From NCBI GenBank assembly GCA_933822405.4, contig CAKOGP040000247.1, forward strand, positions 1 to 64,000: a stretch of 64,000 nt of DNA, written 5' to 3'. The DNA comes from Cylindrotheca closterium (lineage: Eukaryota > Bacillariophyta > Bacillariophyceae > Bacillariales > Bacillariaceae). Positions 10,866 to 21,659 of the stretch are shown piece by piece; the first letter of the stretch is position 1, and the number at the start of each line of letters is the position of its first letter. The position numbers and the translations under genes are program-made. A model generated the notes under the pieces. That model was not told where the DNA came from and ran no database searches. It was given only the letters and a program-made list of their open reading frames with translations.

Positions 10866-11310
10866 GAGCCAGTTGGACTTTACGCTACGAACCAAACCAA
10901 AGGTTGCTTCTACCTTTCCACAACAACAACAACAACAAAAACAACAAGGATTGGAATTTTCAGCCGCCGAGTGTAGTTTGGATGTCAAGGCCACCCAAAC
11001 GCCCGAATGGGCCAAACAATTCTTGCCATCCATAGTCTGGTTGCCCATTGGTGCAGCAGGAATGATTTTACCAATTGGCGGTTTTAACAAGCATCAACTA
11101 AAACGTGTCACAGTCCAAGACGATGCCTGTCAGATTCAAGGAGAATTGGACTTGTTTCGGAAAAAGTCATCTGATGGTAGTAGTTTTATGGGAGAAGGCC
11201 GCATCATTGGTAAAACCTTTGGGAATTTGCTTCAATCCTTTAGTAGTAGGAAACGGCGGGAAAAGGGCAATGACACCGATGATAGACCAAAGCTACCTGG
11301 TGGGAAATGA
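9775..11310 (+). CDS. DUF2993-like membrane-associated protein with poly-Gln/Asn tracts
   Basis: Single exon, 511 aa from ATG 9775; the upstream in-frame stretch has only a GTG and lies in the intergenic region. The N-terminus is basic, then hydrophobic (ILYSIFVISILSS), resembling a signal peptide or anchor. LESLQVSMKKSKSSLIALDSV and the later block around LNYQITMTNDSLKDSAW resemble DUF2993/LmeA-type lipid-binding proteins known from cyanobacteria and plastid-bearing eukaryotes. Between them, residues about 125-157 form a hydrophobic hairpin. The C-terminal half has CAG-encoded poly-Gln, AAC-encoded poly-Asn, and a conserved stretch around EWAKQFLPSIVWLPIGAAG. A plastid or endomembrane lipid-related role is inference from the family. 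Confidence 0.7.
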
Positions 11311-11889
11311 ATGAATGAATGAATGAACTAATGAATGAATGGAAGTGGATTATATGCTTCATTGTGGTGTGATGGATGGCATTGTCATGAGGAGCTGCTT
11401 GTACAAAGATACATGTACACACGCCACACACTGTTTTTGTACTACCTATTGGAAAACTATTAAAATGAACTAATTTTCTTCAATCCTTTAATGGCCATAG
11501 GAAACGGAAAAAGAGTAATGTCGATAGAACCGAACTACCGGAAGAGTGTGCTGACTCTACAAGTTAAAAAATAATAATGAGCGAAATTTCAAGAATCGAA
11601 GCGAAATCGACTTATTGGACCTTTTCACCGTGGGAAAATTCAAACTTCCGCCGGGTTTTTTTGCAATCTCAAATCTTCGCCTTCCCCTCGTCGGTATATT
11701 GGTACACGTACTGGTGCACGTACAAGTGCGTGCGGTATTGCATATGGCCACCGGAATTTTTAATTTCCAACGTTTCATTTTTCCTGGCATATATATTCTG
11801 TCGAGAGTGTGTTATAAAAGAATACGGTAGTATTGACAGCACAACACCACAACACATCAGCTAACAGCGTCAGCAACAATAACATCACA
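11311..11889. other. intergenic; ATGA repeats and 5' flank of the ATP-grasp gene
   Basis: An ATGA microsatellite follows the stop at 11307-11340. A vestige of the preceding gene's end lies at 11472-11567. The rest is probably promoter and 5' UTR of the gene at 11890. Confidence 0.5.
11472..11567 (+). pseudogene. vestigial second copy of the DUF2993-like gene's 3' end
   Basis: In frame this reads NFLQSFNGHRKRKKSNVDR..LPE, matching the real C-terminus NLLQSFSSRKRREKGNDTD..LPG at the DNA and protein level. The preceding bases also match weakly, with a stop. It is either a decayed partial duplication or, less likely, an alternative last exon. Confidence 0.5.
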
Positions 11890-14869
11890 ATGACTAAAGA
11901 TGATCCCAGTACGCAAGTCGTCGTGGTCGTAGATCCGTACAGCACGGGATGTTTGGTGGCAAAGGAAATCAACTTGCGAGGATATCCCATCGTCGCCCTA
12001 TGGACCAAAGGCTTTAGCGAGGCCATGAAAACACATGTTCCTCAATCGGTTGGAACATTAGAGTACTTGGCCAGCATCGACGAACCCATGGATGCTCCCG
12101 CTGGAGACGAGGGATTGAAGATGACGGGTGATCTGATTCAACAAGCGATTAAGGACAAAACGATTCATGCCGTCTTGGCCGGAGGCGAGGCTGGTGTCGA
12201 TCTGGCCGATGCCTTGAGTGAATATCTAGGCCTCTTGACGAATGGGACTGATATCAAACCCAATCGTCGTGACAAAAAAATTCAGCAAGAATTGATTCGG
12301 AAGATGGGATTGAGATCGGTCCGTCAAGCCGGTGGTGACAAGCTGGAAGATGTGGAAACTTTTCTGAAAACCGAAAGTTATCCTGTCGTCTTGAAACCCA
12401 ACGAATCCGCTGGTTCGGATGGCGTCAAGCTCTGTTATACCTACGAGGAGGCGGTGGAACATTTTCATCGTCTCATGAAATCGCAAATGGTCAATGGGGG
12501 AGAAGTCCCTTCCGTCTTGTGCCAAGAATTCCTCAAGGGCAAGGAATACGTCGTCGATCATGTGTCAAGGGATGGACTCCACAAAACCATGATGGTATGG
12601 GTCTACGACAAACGTCCCGCCAATGGAGCTGCCTTTGTCTATTACGGATGCAGTGCGGTCCCTTCCGACAGTCCCGAAGCCAAAATTTTGATCCCCTATG
12701 TCCGGGGTGTCTTGGATGCCTTGCACCTCAAGAACGGGCCATCGCATGGTACGTGTGGATGTTTGACTATAGAAACGACGCAGTATCCTGTCTACGATTG
12801 GAATGGCAAAATTTTTGGATTTATCATTCTAATATTCTCACTCATTCTCTACCCATTTTTTCAAAATGAACATTACAGGAGAAGTCATTATTACGGACGA
12901 TGGCCCCTGTCTCGTCGAAATGAACTGCCGCGCCCGGGGAGGGGATGGAAATTGGCGACCTCTCTGCAAGTCCCTCAATGGAGGATACTCCCAAGTCGAA
13001 GCGACTGCCGATGCCTACCTGGATCCCTTTCAATTCCAACGATTGCCCGACTTGCCACCAGCACCCTTCAAATCCTCGGGAGATGAAATCATTCTGGTTT
13101 CCTATTCGGAAGGAACCGTCAAGGCCATGCCAGGATACGATATGATCAAACGATTGCCCTCGTTTCATTGCCTCGAAACGGGGGTCAAGGTCGGAACTGA
13201 GGTTGCCCGTACCATTGACTTGTTTACCGGAATTGGTAGTGTCATTTTGATGCATTCCGATCCAAAAATATTGCAACGGGATATTGACTTTATCCGATAC
13301 ATGGAAGAATTCAATGGAATCTTTGATTACGAACCAAGGGCCTCGGAAAACTTGACACGTCCTCATGGAGATTCTATTGTTGAAACCAAATCCAAGCATC
13401 ATCGCAAACACAGTTCGATTGGTGGTCCCAATCTTATTCGACACATGAGTATCGATCGTCAATTCGGATTCGCACCAAGTTTGAAGAAACGCATGACGAC
13501 CATTGATGCTTCCAAAGAAGCCGTCATTATGGTCGATCCCTACAGTACCGGAGCGATTGTTGCATTGGAATTCATGAATCGAGGATATCATGTCATTGCC
13601 TTGTGGAATAAGGGCCTCACACCTGTCATGAAGACACATGTTCCCATCATGGCCGCCAACGATTCCGGCTTCAAGTATTTCAAAGAATTGGACGAAGGAG
13701 ATACCTTGGAAGATACCGTCCGTATGGTCACCGAAGCGGCGTCCCCCTACCGGCTTGTGGCTTGTATGGCGGGTGGAGAATCTGGCGTCGATTTGGGAGA
13801 TGTTCTAAGTGAAGCCCTCAAGCTACGCACCAACGGTACAGATATTCCCAATCGACGGGATAAAAAGTTGCAGCAGGAATTGTGTCGCAAGGCAGGCCTT
13901 CGATCCGTTCGTCAAGCGGGTGGCGCGAAATTTTCCGACGTGGAGGACTTTTTGAAACGAGAACCTTTCCCGGTCGTACTCAAGCCCACGGAATCGGCAG
14001 GATCCGATGGTGTCAAGCTATGCCGTAGCATGGAAGAGGCCAAGGAACATTTCGAACTGTTGATGCAAAGCCAAAGCGTGAATGGAGGCCAAAACTCGGC
14101 CGTTCTCTGCCAAGAATTTCTTCGCGGCAACGAATACATTGTGGATCATGTCAGTCGCGACGGAGTCCACAAGACATCGATGGTTTGGTTGTACGACAAG
14201 CGTCCCGCCAATGGATCTGCATTTGTGTACTATGGATGTATTCCGTTGGATCCCAATCTTCCCGAAGCTCGTATTTTGATTTCCTACACTCGGCGCGTTC
14301 TGAATGCGATCGGTATCAAGAATGGAGCGACCCACGGAGAAGTCATCATGACCAACGATGGACCCTGTTTGGTCGAAATTAATTGCCGTGCCAATGGTGG
14401 TGACGGTTCCTGGGTACCACTCGCCCGTGCCTTGACGGGCGGAGAGACCCAAGTGAGCACCCTCGTCGACGCGTACACGGACGCGAAGCAATTCCAAATC
14501 TGTCCCGAAATTCCACCCACTCCCTTCAAGTCGTCCGGTCAAGAAGTCTATTTGGTCTCTTTTTCCAAAGGAGTCGTCAAGTCTTGTCCTGGGTTTGAAA
14601 AGATCAAACAACTCGAAAGTTACTTTTCTATGGAATCGGGTGTCCAACCGGGTACCTTTGTGGACTACACCATTGATTTGATCTCGTGTGTCGGAATTGT
14701 GTCCCTGATTCATGAGGATCCGGCAAAACTAAAGGAAGACATTGATTTCATTGGGGATCTGGAGAAGAACAATGAGATGTTTGAATATGAAGGAGGCAGT
14801 CTGCTGCGTAAGTTCGATCACGATGACTCCGTGCTCGAGACGACGACGATTGCTCGAAGCGACTTTTAG
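11890..14869 (+). CDS. tandem double ATP-grasp ligase-like protein
   Basis: Exons 11890-12748 and 12879-14869 (130-bp intron, GTACGT...TTACAG), 949 aa. Two homologous halves, about residues 1-480 and 500-949, each open with VDPYSTG, then NRRDKK(I/L)QQEL, the ATP-grasp lysine and glycine loop (PVVLKP.ESAGSDGVKLC), LCQEFL(K/R)G.EY(V/I)VD and the metal-binding E-N-R motif (CLVE(M/I)NCRA.GGDG). The domain order and HGEV.(I/M)T.DGPCLVE resemble amino-acid ligases of the BacD/carnosine-synthase type, so ATP-dependent amide or peptide bond formation is likely; substrates are unknown. Both halves keep the key residues. The intron interrupts HG|E in the first half only. No targeting sequence; probably cytosolic. 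The start is the first ATG. Confidence 0.88.
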
Positions 14870-15334
14870 AGCGAGTTTGAGAAATAGCAAAGAGATCGCA
14901 TACGCCTAGATACCGGTACATCTACTCCCACCCTACAGCAATAATACATGATATTAGATAGTGAAGACAACCACTAACATGGCAAATGCATCAGAGAGTC
15001 AACAGTACTGTAGTATTACTTTTGCAGTCCGGTGGTCGAGAATTTCCACAAAGATACAAGACCCAATGTAGTAATGGAACTATTGCGTGCTTCTGCTGCT
15101 TCTGCATGGATGCATGAAGTAAGATGGAGTTCACGTTGACTGATTCGAATACTTGAATTTCCGGCACAAAGTTCGCGGAGAAAATATGATGTCAAAAACG
15201 CTGGAAAATCTCTCGCTCGCGACCTAAAAAGTCATTTCACCGGCAAATCACTCTCGCAAAACAGCTCCACAAAATTCCAACAGACGCGCATTTTCTCACA
15301 AACCTGCATGTTCCTCAATACAAGAACTACGAAA
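14870..15334. other. intergenic, no gene seen
   Basis: Holds a TACCGGTA palindrome at 14911 and AGTACTGTAGTA-like palindromic bits. Likely 3' flank of the ATP-grasp gene and promoter of the VWD gene. Confidence 0.45.
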
Positions 15335-16974
15335 ATGAAACTGAACTTGAGATTGATTGTCCTTGTGACCTTTGGTCCAGCCCTAATCCTTGCCGGTGAC
15401 ATTGGCAAGTGCTCGGAACAAGCAAGTTGCATCGATTTTACCATCCAGAAAACGAGCAACTGCTTTGGAGAAGACTGTGGTATTCAGGTCTGTATGATCG
15501 TGGACACTGAAAAGGAAGGCTGTCCGAAGGAAGAAAACATCAGTCACTTGTGTTCTGCTAGTTCGGGTGGATGCGCCGCATACGATACCGACGGTGTGAC
15601 ACCTCTCACTGGAAAGGGCACTTCGTCTGACTGTACCAGTACTACCTTTGATGGCAAATGCGAGCCTGAGACATATGGTGGTCAGAGGAGGGTCGAAATG
15701 TGCCAAGAAGGAAAGCCAGGAGAAACCGTTTACTGGGCACTCAAGGATGCAGAAATAGAAGAAACAGGATCTTCTGAATACACTGGTTTCTTTACCTTTG
15801 AACAAGATTTTACCACTTGCTCACCAACGATCAAATGTCTGGGAGATGGGCACTCCTTGGAATGCGCAGCTCCTAACAGTGACATGACTTCATCTACCCG
15901 TGTTTGGGAGTATACCATCCCTGCCAATGATGGCAATGCTTGTGATCTGTGTGGCGGTGGGGGGACTCCAACTTCACCAACACCAACACCAAATCCACCT
16001 ACTCCAGCATCATTGCAACCAATCTCAACACCATCTCCAGTCGCGCCTACTCCAGGTTCTGATATTGAGCCTACACCTGGAAGCAACGGAGATCCTCATT
16101 GTAAGTCAATCAGAAACTTACACATCTTTGCGTCACTCAGTTTGTTTGATCTAACCTTATCTTTGATGTCTTTTGTGGCTGTGTTCTTCTTCTTCTTCTC
16201 TCCAATGACCGCTGTACAGTCAAGACCTGGAAGAACGAGCACTTTGAATATCATGGACAATGTGATTTGGTCCTCATCAAGGATGAAGACTTTGCAGATG
16301 GCCTTGGTCTTGACATTCAACTCCGCACCAAGTTGGTTCGTTACTGGAGTTACATTCGTAACGCTGCCGTCCGGATTGGACATGATATCATCGAACTGGA
16401 AGGATCGGGCGATGGCCCCCAAGATCAATCCGTCCGATACTGGTACAACATGCAATTCCGATCAGACGAAGCCAAGACTTTGGGTGGATTCCCCATGGAG
16501 ATTCGTCGGGTCTTGTCCAAGAAAACCAAGATTGAGATTGACTTGAACAGCAAGTATCCTGGTATCAAGATTGTTCTATCCACCTACAAGGAATTTGTCA
16601 AGGTGGAGGTCGAAGGAGCCACTGAAGAAGCCTTTGGCAATTCCATTGGATTGTTGGGTGATTTCCAAACGGGAGAAACCCTTGCCCGTGATGGTAAGAC
16701 CTACATGCATGACTTTCGCGAATACGGTGAGGAATGGCAAGTCTCCCCAGTGGACGACATGCTCTTCCATTCGACGGAAGAACCTCAATTCCCCAAGAAG
16801 TGTCTGGAGCCTGAGGATCCCCGTGGACACCGTCGTCGTCGTTTGGACGAGTCCAATATCACAATGGAGCAAGCCGAGAAGGCCTGTTCCAGACTGAAGG
16901 ATCCTTTGGACCAAAAGGATTGCATTTATGACATCTTGGCCACTCAGGATGTTGGAATGGTTGGAGCCTTTTAA
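15335..16974 (+). CDS. secreted von Willebrand factor type D domain protein
   Basis: Exons 15335-16100 and 16220-16974 (119-bp intron, GTAAGT...GTACAG), 506 aa. The join creates GDPHFKTW, the hallmark opening of a VWD domain (GDPHF.TW..EHF.YHGQCDLVL). The order is: signal peptide (MKLNLRLIVLVTFGPALILAG); a Cys-rich domain to about residue 205; a Pro/Thr linker of about 40 residues; VWD to about 430; a basic RRRR stretch; and a C-terminal motif, C..L.DP...KDCIYDILAT, seen in other diatom VWD proteins. Likely extracellular or wall-associated, possibly adhesive; function not shown. An in-frame ATG at 15308 would add nine residues before the signal peptide, so 15335 is preferred. Confidence 0.88.
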
Positions 16975-17285
16975 AACAGAAAGGCCGTGGGCTTTTAATG
17001 CTGTTGTAAAATATAATACACATATATAATACGAACAAAGTTTGGCAATTCAGAGTTACTCCTTCCACTTGCTCTGAGAACGTCATCGAAGTTAAAATCG
17101 GACATTACGAACGCACTATGGATTATCATGCAGTTCCATCACTTTCTAAGCGATGATTAAGATGCAGCGAAGAGTATTAAAGTATTACGGTGGAAAATGT
17201 AGTATCGGTTTTGTTTGCTTCCACAATCGCCCACAAAGGTATAACACAATGCCATGCATTGCTTCACCACTTGTCTATACTGTGT
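16975..17285. other. convergent 3' flanks
   Basis: Short region between the convergent VWD gene and LSM5. No further gene seen; AATATAATACAC-like sequence near 17010 could serve as polyadenylation signal. Confidence 0.5.
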
Positions 17286-17673
17286 CTATCCCGATTGTGC
17301 CGCTAATGAATCTTCTGGTGGCCCCGATCCGTTTGGAATTAGAATAGCAATTTGATTTCCATTGAGCAAAATTTCAGTTTCCAACTTGGTCTTGATGACC
17401 TTGGTCTTATCGTCTGGATCAGGTGTGTATTCCACGGCATCATCCAGCACAAGATTGACCTATTGTAATATTTGATACAATAAATAATACTTCTTGTTAG
17501 AGTGGTGGAAATTGACAACAACCGATTAATGGAACACAAATCATTGAGATACGTACATAATCATCAAAGCCCCTCAAGGTCCCAACAACCTCTTTCGTCC
17601 CCCGCAATAAGATCCACATTTGGGATCCAATGGCTTTGTCAATCAATTCCAATGGTAGAATTCGAGTCGCCAT
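17286..17673 (-). CDS. LSM5: U6 snRNA-associated Sm-like protein LSm5
   Basis: Two exons, 17673-17557 and 17459-17286, separated by a 97-bp intron (GTACGT...CAATAG), give 96 aa, close to the usual LSm5 length. Sm motif 1 reads GTLRGFDDYVNLVLDDAVEY and Sm motif 2 reads ILLNGNQIAILIPNG; the N-terminus LPLELIDKAIGSQMWILL also matches LSm5. LSm5 is a subunit of the LSm2-8 ring on U6 snRNA in the nucleus and the LSm1-7 ring in cytoplasmic mRNA decay. The gene is divergent from the MNTFF gene 690 bp away. Its first five codons and upstream region are copied at the start of four downstream repeat units, so this copy is the ancestral, intact one. Confidence 0.92.
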
Positions 17674-18365
17674 TGTTCTTTAGTTGCAGGGTGAATTTCA
17701 AGATGGTTTTGGTAGCTATTGGTCTTGGGCGTTGTGGAACACTTGCAAGGCGTTAGAATGTCAACTTGTAGATGAACCTGCTGTCTATGATTGCCGTCAA
17801 TCTACCTGTTTTTATATATTGTAGTTGGATGTTACCGCGTTCTATGTTATTGTCCTGTTGAGAAGGGACTGTTGAAGGATGGACGAAGGAAGTGTCCGAT
17901 TATACTGTAAGTCGGACTTTCGAACAGTGGTTTCAATGATACTCGACCACACACAATAAACCGGCAAATTCAACGGCCGCAATCTAAAAACAATGAGACA
18001 CTACCCGCGCATGCAATGGTGATGATGATGATGATGATGAAGCTTTTGAAGGGAATCCCATTCATCATATGGAGGCCTCGCCGCCTTCAAAGGCCTACTG
18101 TAAAGAACAACACAACCGGCTGCTTGAAAAGAAATTCCAGCTAGCGAAATGAAAATCTGAAAATGTCGTTTCGTTTCGCCAGCGTGTACCGTGTTCATTT
18201 TTTTGGATAATTCCACGATGTTGATGCAAACGATATGCAAACATGCACTCTGGCCACTTTGACTTTCACACTCCAAAAGCTCATAAAAACAAAGCGCCGA
18301 GCTTTTTGTGCAATCTTATTCTTCGCTTCGCATATAACACCAAACACCAAACATCATAATCAAAC
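17674..18365. promoter_or_regulatory. shared divergent promoter region of LSM5 and MNTFF
   Basis: Separates LSM5(-) from MNTFF(+). It contains a GAT repeat (about 18019-18040), a short acidic open stretch just after it, and the MNTFF leader (CGCATATAACACC, then CAAACATCATAATCAAAC before the ATG). The part next to MNTFF (from about 18010) is nearly identical in all five units; the part next to LSM5 has diverged. No defined factor site recognised. Confidence 0.5.
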
Positions 18366-18968
18366 ATGAACACCTTCTTTGCAACCAAGCAACAACGTGG
18401 AAACCTTATGAAGGACGACCGTCACGTCACTGTCGAGCAAAACCAAGACGACATGGAGGAGCTTATGAAACTATTCTCTGATCTTTCCCTTAACTGCAAT
18501 GAAACCAAAGCGAAAATGGAGGAAGAAAACGACGAAACAATGGGGTTGTCATCGCAAACCACCACCACCACCGCCACCACCAAGAACGAGCCAAATCAGA
18601 TCGTCCTCGATTTGTCTGATCCAGCACCTTTGGCTTTCTCACAACCAGCAACACAAGATGTCATGCCGCAATCTGATTGTCTGAATGCTGCTGGAGACGA
18701 AATTGAAGCTGAAATGATGGCGACTTACCTTTCGCTCCATCCTTCTTTGGAACTCGCCACAGGCAATGCTTCTGTAACCGAGCTTGCTAAACGATTCTCC
18801 GGACTTTCCATCGACTGCAATGCGATGGAAGTTGACCAAGACGAAATGGACATTGATCTACCGGAAATCGATTGGATGCAAGTTGATATTGATGAAATGG
18901 AAATCGATCTACCTGAAATTGACTGGATGCAAGTCGATACTGATGAAATGGAACTCGATGGTCCATAG
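18366..18968 (+). CDS. MNTFF acidic protein, unit 1 copy
   Basis: Not a family I recognise. 200 aa, strongly acidic, no signal peptide or membrane segment. An internal duplication is visible: EELMKLFSDLSLNCN near residue 32 and TELAKRFSGLSIDCN near residue 140. A poly-Thr stretch lies between them, and the C-terminus repeats an EIDWMQVD.DEME.D module twice. Amphipathic helices plus acidic/aromatic repeats suggest a protein-interaction or activation-type region (inference). A possible second exon follows at 19047-19281: using GT at 18960 and the acceptor at 19045-19046 would replace the last codons and stay in frame. The copy in unit 3 differs by one residue; units 4 and 5 encode the same protein. 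Confidence 0.75.
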   Translation: MNTFFATKQQRGNLMKDDRHVTVEQNQDDMEELMKLFSDLSLNCNETKAKMEEENDETMGLSSQTTTTTATTKNEPNQIVLDLSDPAPLAFSQPATQDVMPQSDCLNAAGDEIEAEMMATYLSLHPSLELATGNASVTELAKRFSGLSIDCNAMEVDQDEMDIDLPEIDWMQVDIDEMEIDLPEIDWMQVDTDEMELDGP

Positions 18969-19046
18969 ATCTTCCAAAGAGATCGTCAACCCGTAACCCG
19001 CTTCCAGACATACGACCTTTCTCGAAACTATCTTCTTCTTTTCAGT

Positions 19047-19281
19047 GCTCTTGACTTGTCAGAAAATGTTGGCCAACACTATTGCACTCGCAACTGACAA
19101 TGTCACGAACATCTGGAGACGAGGAGGATGCTTCGATGAAAGATCCTTGCGTGGTTACGGGCTATTCCCAAATAGTATTCCGCTGAAGGATTATTCCACT
19201 GATCCTTCCAACAAGGCTGAACGAAATAAAAAGAGAGTTCACGTCCTTCGACCGCTACCGTTGATCCTGCTTCAGCTCTAA
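19047..19281 (+). other. candidate second exon of the MNTFF gene
   Basis: A pyrimidine-rich stretch ending TTCTTCTTTTCAG precedes an open stretch of 78 codons (KMLANTIALATDNVTNIWRR..., ending LLQL). It is in phase with a donor at GATG|GTCCAT 18960 in exon 1. The donor is weak, so read-through to the stop at 18968 is the default. The frame is open in all four complete units. Confidence 0.35.
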
Positions 19282-20057
19282 GTTCGAGCTGTTGTGGTCC
19301 AAGAATCGCGTAAGTCAGTATGTACTTCAATGCTCCTTTTTGGGTGAAAAAAGTCCCAAAAGAGTATGTCGAAGGCATGCCGTAGTATGTACACAATTCA
19401 GTACATCTACACTACTATTGGATATATGCATCAAGAGATGCAAAAGTCAAAATGAAAGAAAAAATAATAATATGACAACCAAAAATGAAACAGAAGAGGT
19501 CATTGTCCCTCGAACGCATCAATAAAATGAACACCGTGCAACATGAATGACAAGGTATAATGATTCTTTGAATGAAAGAAAATTCAAAAACAACAACTTG
19601 AATCAATATTATGCATCGATAAATACAACCAAACAAAAAAGAAATGTATGCATCAATAAAAATACAACTTTGCACGGAAACAATTCAAAGATCGAAACAA
19701 AAAATATACATAAAGATCAACAGATGCAATATACAATAACATGAGCCATTTCCTTTATAGTAGTCTAGAGTACTGTACACTCATTGGTGGTATTTGCTGT
19801 CATGATCGTATCACATATGCGGTAGATGAATGAATGAAATAATCATGAATGAATGAATACTAACCTAGGTTTGGCAAGTACTTGGCAAATGCATGGTGAC
19901 GAATCGAATACAAGAATGAAACGTTCTTCACTACGGTGAAGGGATGGGGGCCTCTATAGGTAGTACAGTCCTAGTTGATCTTTACCAGCTACAGTACATC
20001 TGACCAGAAACGTAGTGTGACCAATCCGAGTAATCTTGAGTGGTTTCGCTGCGGATT
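19282..20057. other. AT-rich 3' flank of MNTFF
   Basis: No gene seen. Rich in A and short ATGAATGA repeats (about 19828-19858). Repeated in units 3, 4 and 5 with small indels. Confidence 0.5.
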
Positions 20058-20062
20058 ATACA

Positions 20063-20932
20063 TGTTAATCCCTGCGCGGAGGGACGCGCATGCCTATCTC
20101 CGACTGTCTCTATCGAGCATTCCGTAGCACCCATAACTTATGTAGAACATGGTTTTGAGCACTACTTCAATAGTTCTACATAATTATCCCTTGACAAGAA
20201 TGGTGTAGGTGATTCCCTCCAACGCAGAAGTGTCGACAATCACTCCCCCTGACGGATACCAAACCCCGCCTCAGGACTCCCAAGGAGCCCGATGTTCAGC
20301 TCCTCAACGCGAGGACACACCACCACCATCGGCTTGTCATTGTATTTTTTCGGCTTCCCGACTCCCAAAAGTCGTCCACCGAAGCCCCTAATATTTCAGA
20401 AGTGCCTGTTCTATTATGGTTTATGGCTCATGTTTCCTCTCCAGGAGGTTGTTCATGAGCAAGTCTAACTGTTTCAATTTTTGCAACGGCAAAGAATCGG
20501 TCCAATCTATTCCCGGTTCTGACGCAAACTACCAGAAATTTGACCAACAACGTTGGGCGCCGTCTCACATTCTACACTGTTCATGATGCTTCGCTACTGG
20601 TCCTTTATGCTGCCCACGATGAACCTGGCGCACCCCAAACCCAACACCAAAGCGGGTGTCGATCGACGACTTCCAAGGTTGCTCGATTTCCAAGGTTGCT
20701 AGGCCGTGAAGTTCCAAGGTTGCCGGCCTTCCAAGGTTGCAGGCCGGCACAACATTCGATTTCCAATCAATTATTTCGAATGAATAAAATTCAAAATGCT
20801 CCACAGAGCGTCGGCAAGGTTGTGTTAATCCCTGCGCGGAGGGACGCGCATGCCTATCTCCGACTGTCTCTATCGAGCATTCCGTAGCACCCATAACTTA
20901 TGTAGAACATGGTTTTGAGCACTACTTCAATA
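20063..20932. mobile_element. miniature LTR element (TRIM-like), 870 bp
   Basis: Identical 110-bp direct repeats at 20063-20172 and 20823-20932 start TGTTAATCCC. The whole is flanked by the 5-bp duplication ATACA (20058-20062 and 20933-20937), as LTR retroelements leave. The interior is too short to code for Gag or Pol and holds four or more CCAAGGTTGC minisatellite copies (about 20670-20750). I see no convincing tRNA primer site. It is absent from the matching place in units 3-5, so it inserted in unit 1 only, and the identical terminal repeats make it young. Confidence 0.8.
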
Positions 20933-21213
20933 ATACATACCGCAGCATTGAAAAAACGAGCCAAATTCAAATGTATTTATGTGCAGTCAATTTGATCGGC
21001 AAGACGGGAGACGTATGGGCGTTTCTAGCTCTTCCCTAGTCTCAATTTCCGTCGCTTCAGTTAAGTACACGGTTGGCGGACGGAGCGAAGAGTGTCGACG
21101 AAGAGGGCGGAAGATTTGGAGAAGACATTGTTCGCAATGGGAGCTTGTGGGATGATGAAGACGATAGAAGGAGCTTAGCTGCTCGGTCAAGACCGTAAGC
21201 TTTTTTGCTTTTG

Positions 21214-21421
21214 CTTTTGTTGCCTTTATGAAAAATCCTCCTTTGAGGTCTCCTCCGTCAAGGCTAACAAAAATCCTCTGTCAAGGTCCTCTGTCAAGGT
21301 TAACAAAATCCTCCATCAAGGGCCTCTGTCAAGGTTACAATATCCTGCGTCGAGGTTAATCAACAATCCTCCACCGTCAAGGTTATCCAAACAAATTACC
21401 CCTCAAGCGCCTTTTGAGGGG
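21214..21421. repeat. TCCTCYGTCAAGGTTA minisatellite plus hairpin
   Basis: About eight imperfect copies of a unit such as AATCCTCTGTCAAGGTTA, followed by an inverted repeat CCCCTCAA (21399-21406)/TTGAGGGG (21414-21421). Related arrays stand at about 29885-30090, 38420-38590 and 49139-49320 in units 2-4. It is missing from unit 5. Confidence 0.75.
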
Positions 21422-21659
21422 AATTTCCTGTCCAAAACAAAAACTTTTCCTTCTAAAACTTTTCTTCCTTTTTTATTTCCCGTTCACCCTTCCCTCTCTG
21501 CTTGCTGACACGCCACTTCTATGGATTTCCCTGCACTGCAGTACATTCCATACCAACCTCCACACACTTACAATATCTTTCCAAATCGCGTCCCTCCTCA
21601 TAAATTCCTGATCTCAGATTTTTAACGACCAATTGATGGACACCATCATCCGCCATGCG

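Noticed and set aside
11615..11830. Hydrophobic frame upstream of the ATP-grasp gene
   Set aside because: No ATG start, overlaps the presumed promoter, composition explained by TG/TA-rich sequence.
20063..20932. Segmental duplication explanation for the 110-bp repeats
   Set aside because: The 5-bp ATACA duplication exactly outside both repeats points to integration of an LTR-type element.
21214..21421. Possible CRISPR-like array of spaced repeats
   Set aside because: Units are imperfect, spacing is irregular and the context is a eukaryotic nuclear genome; it is a minisatellite.
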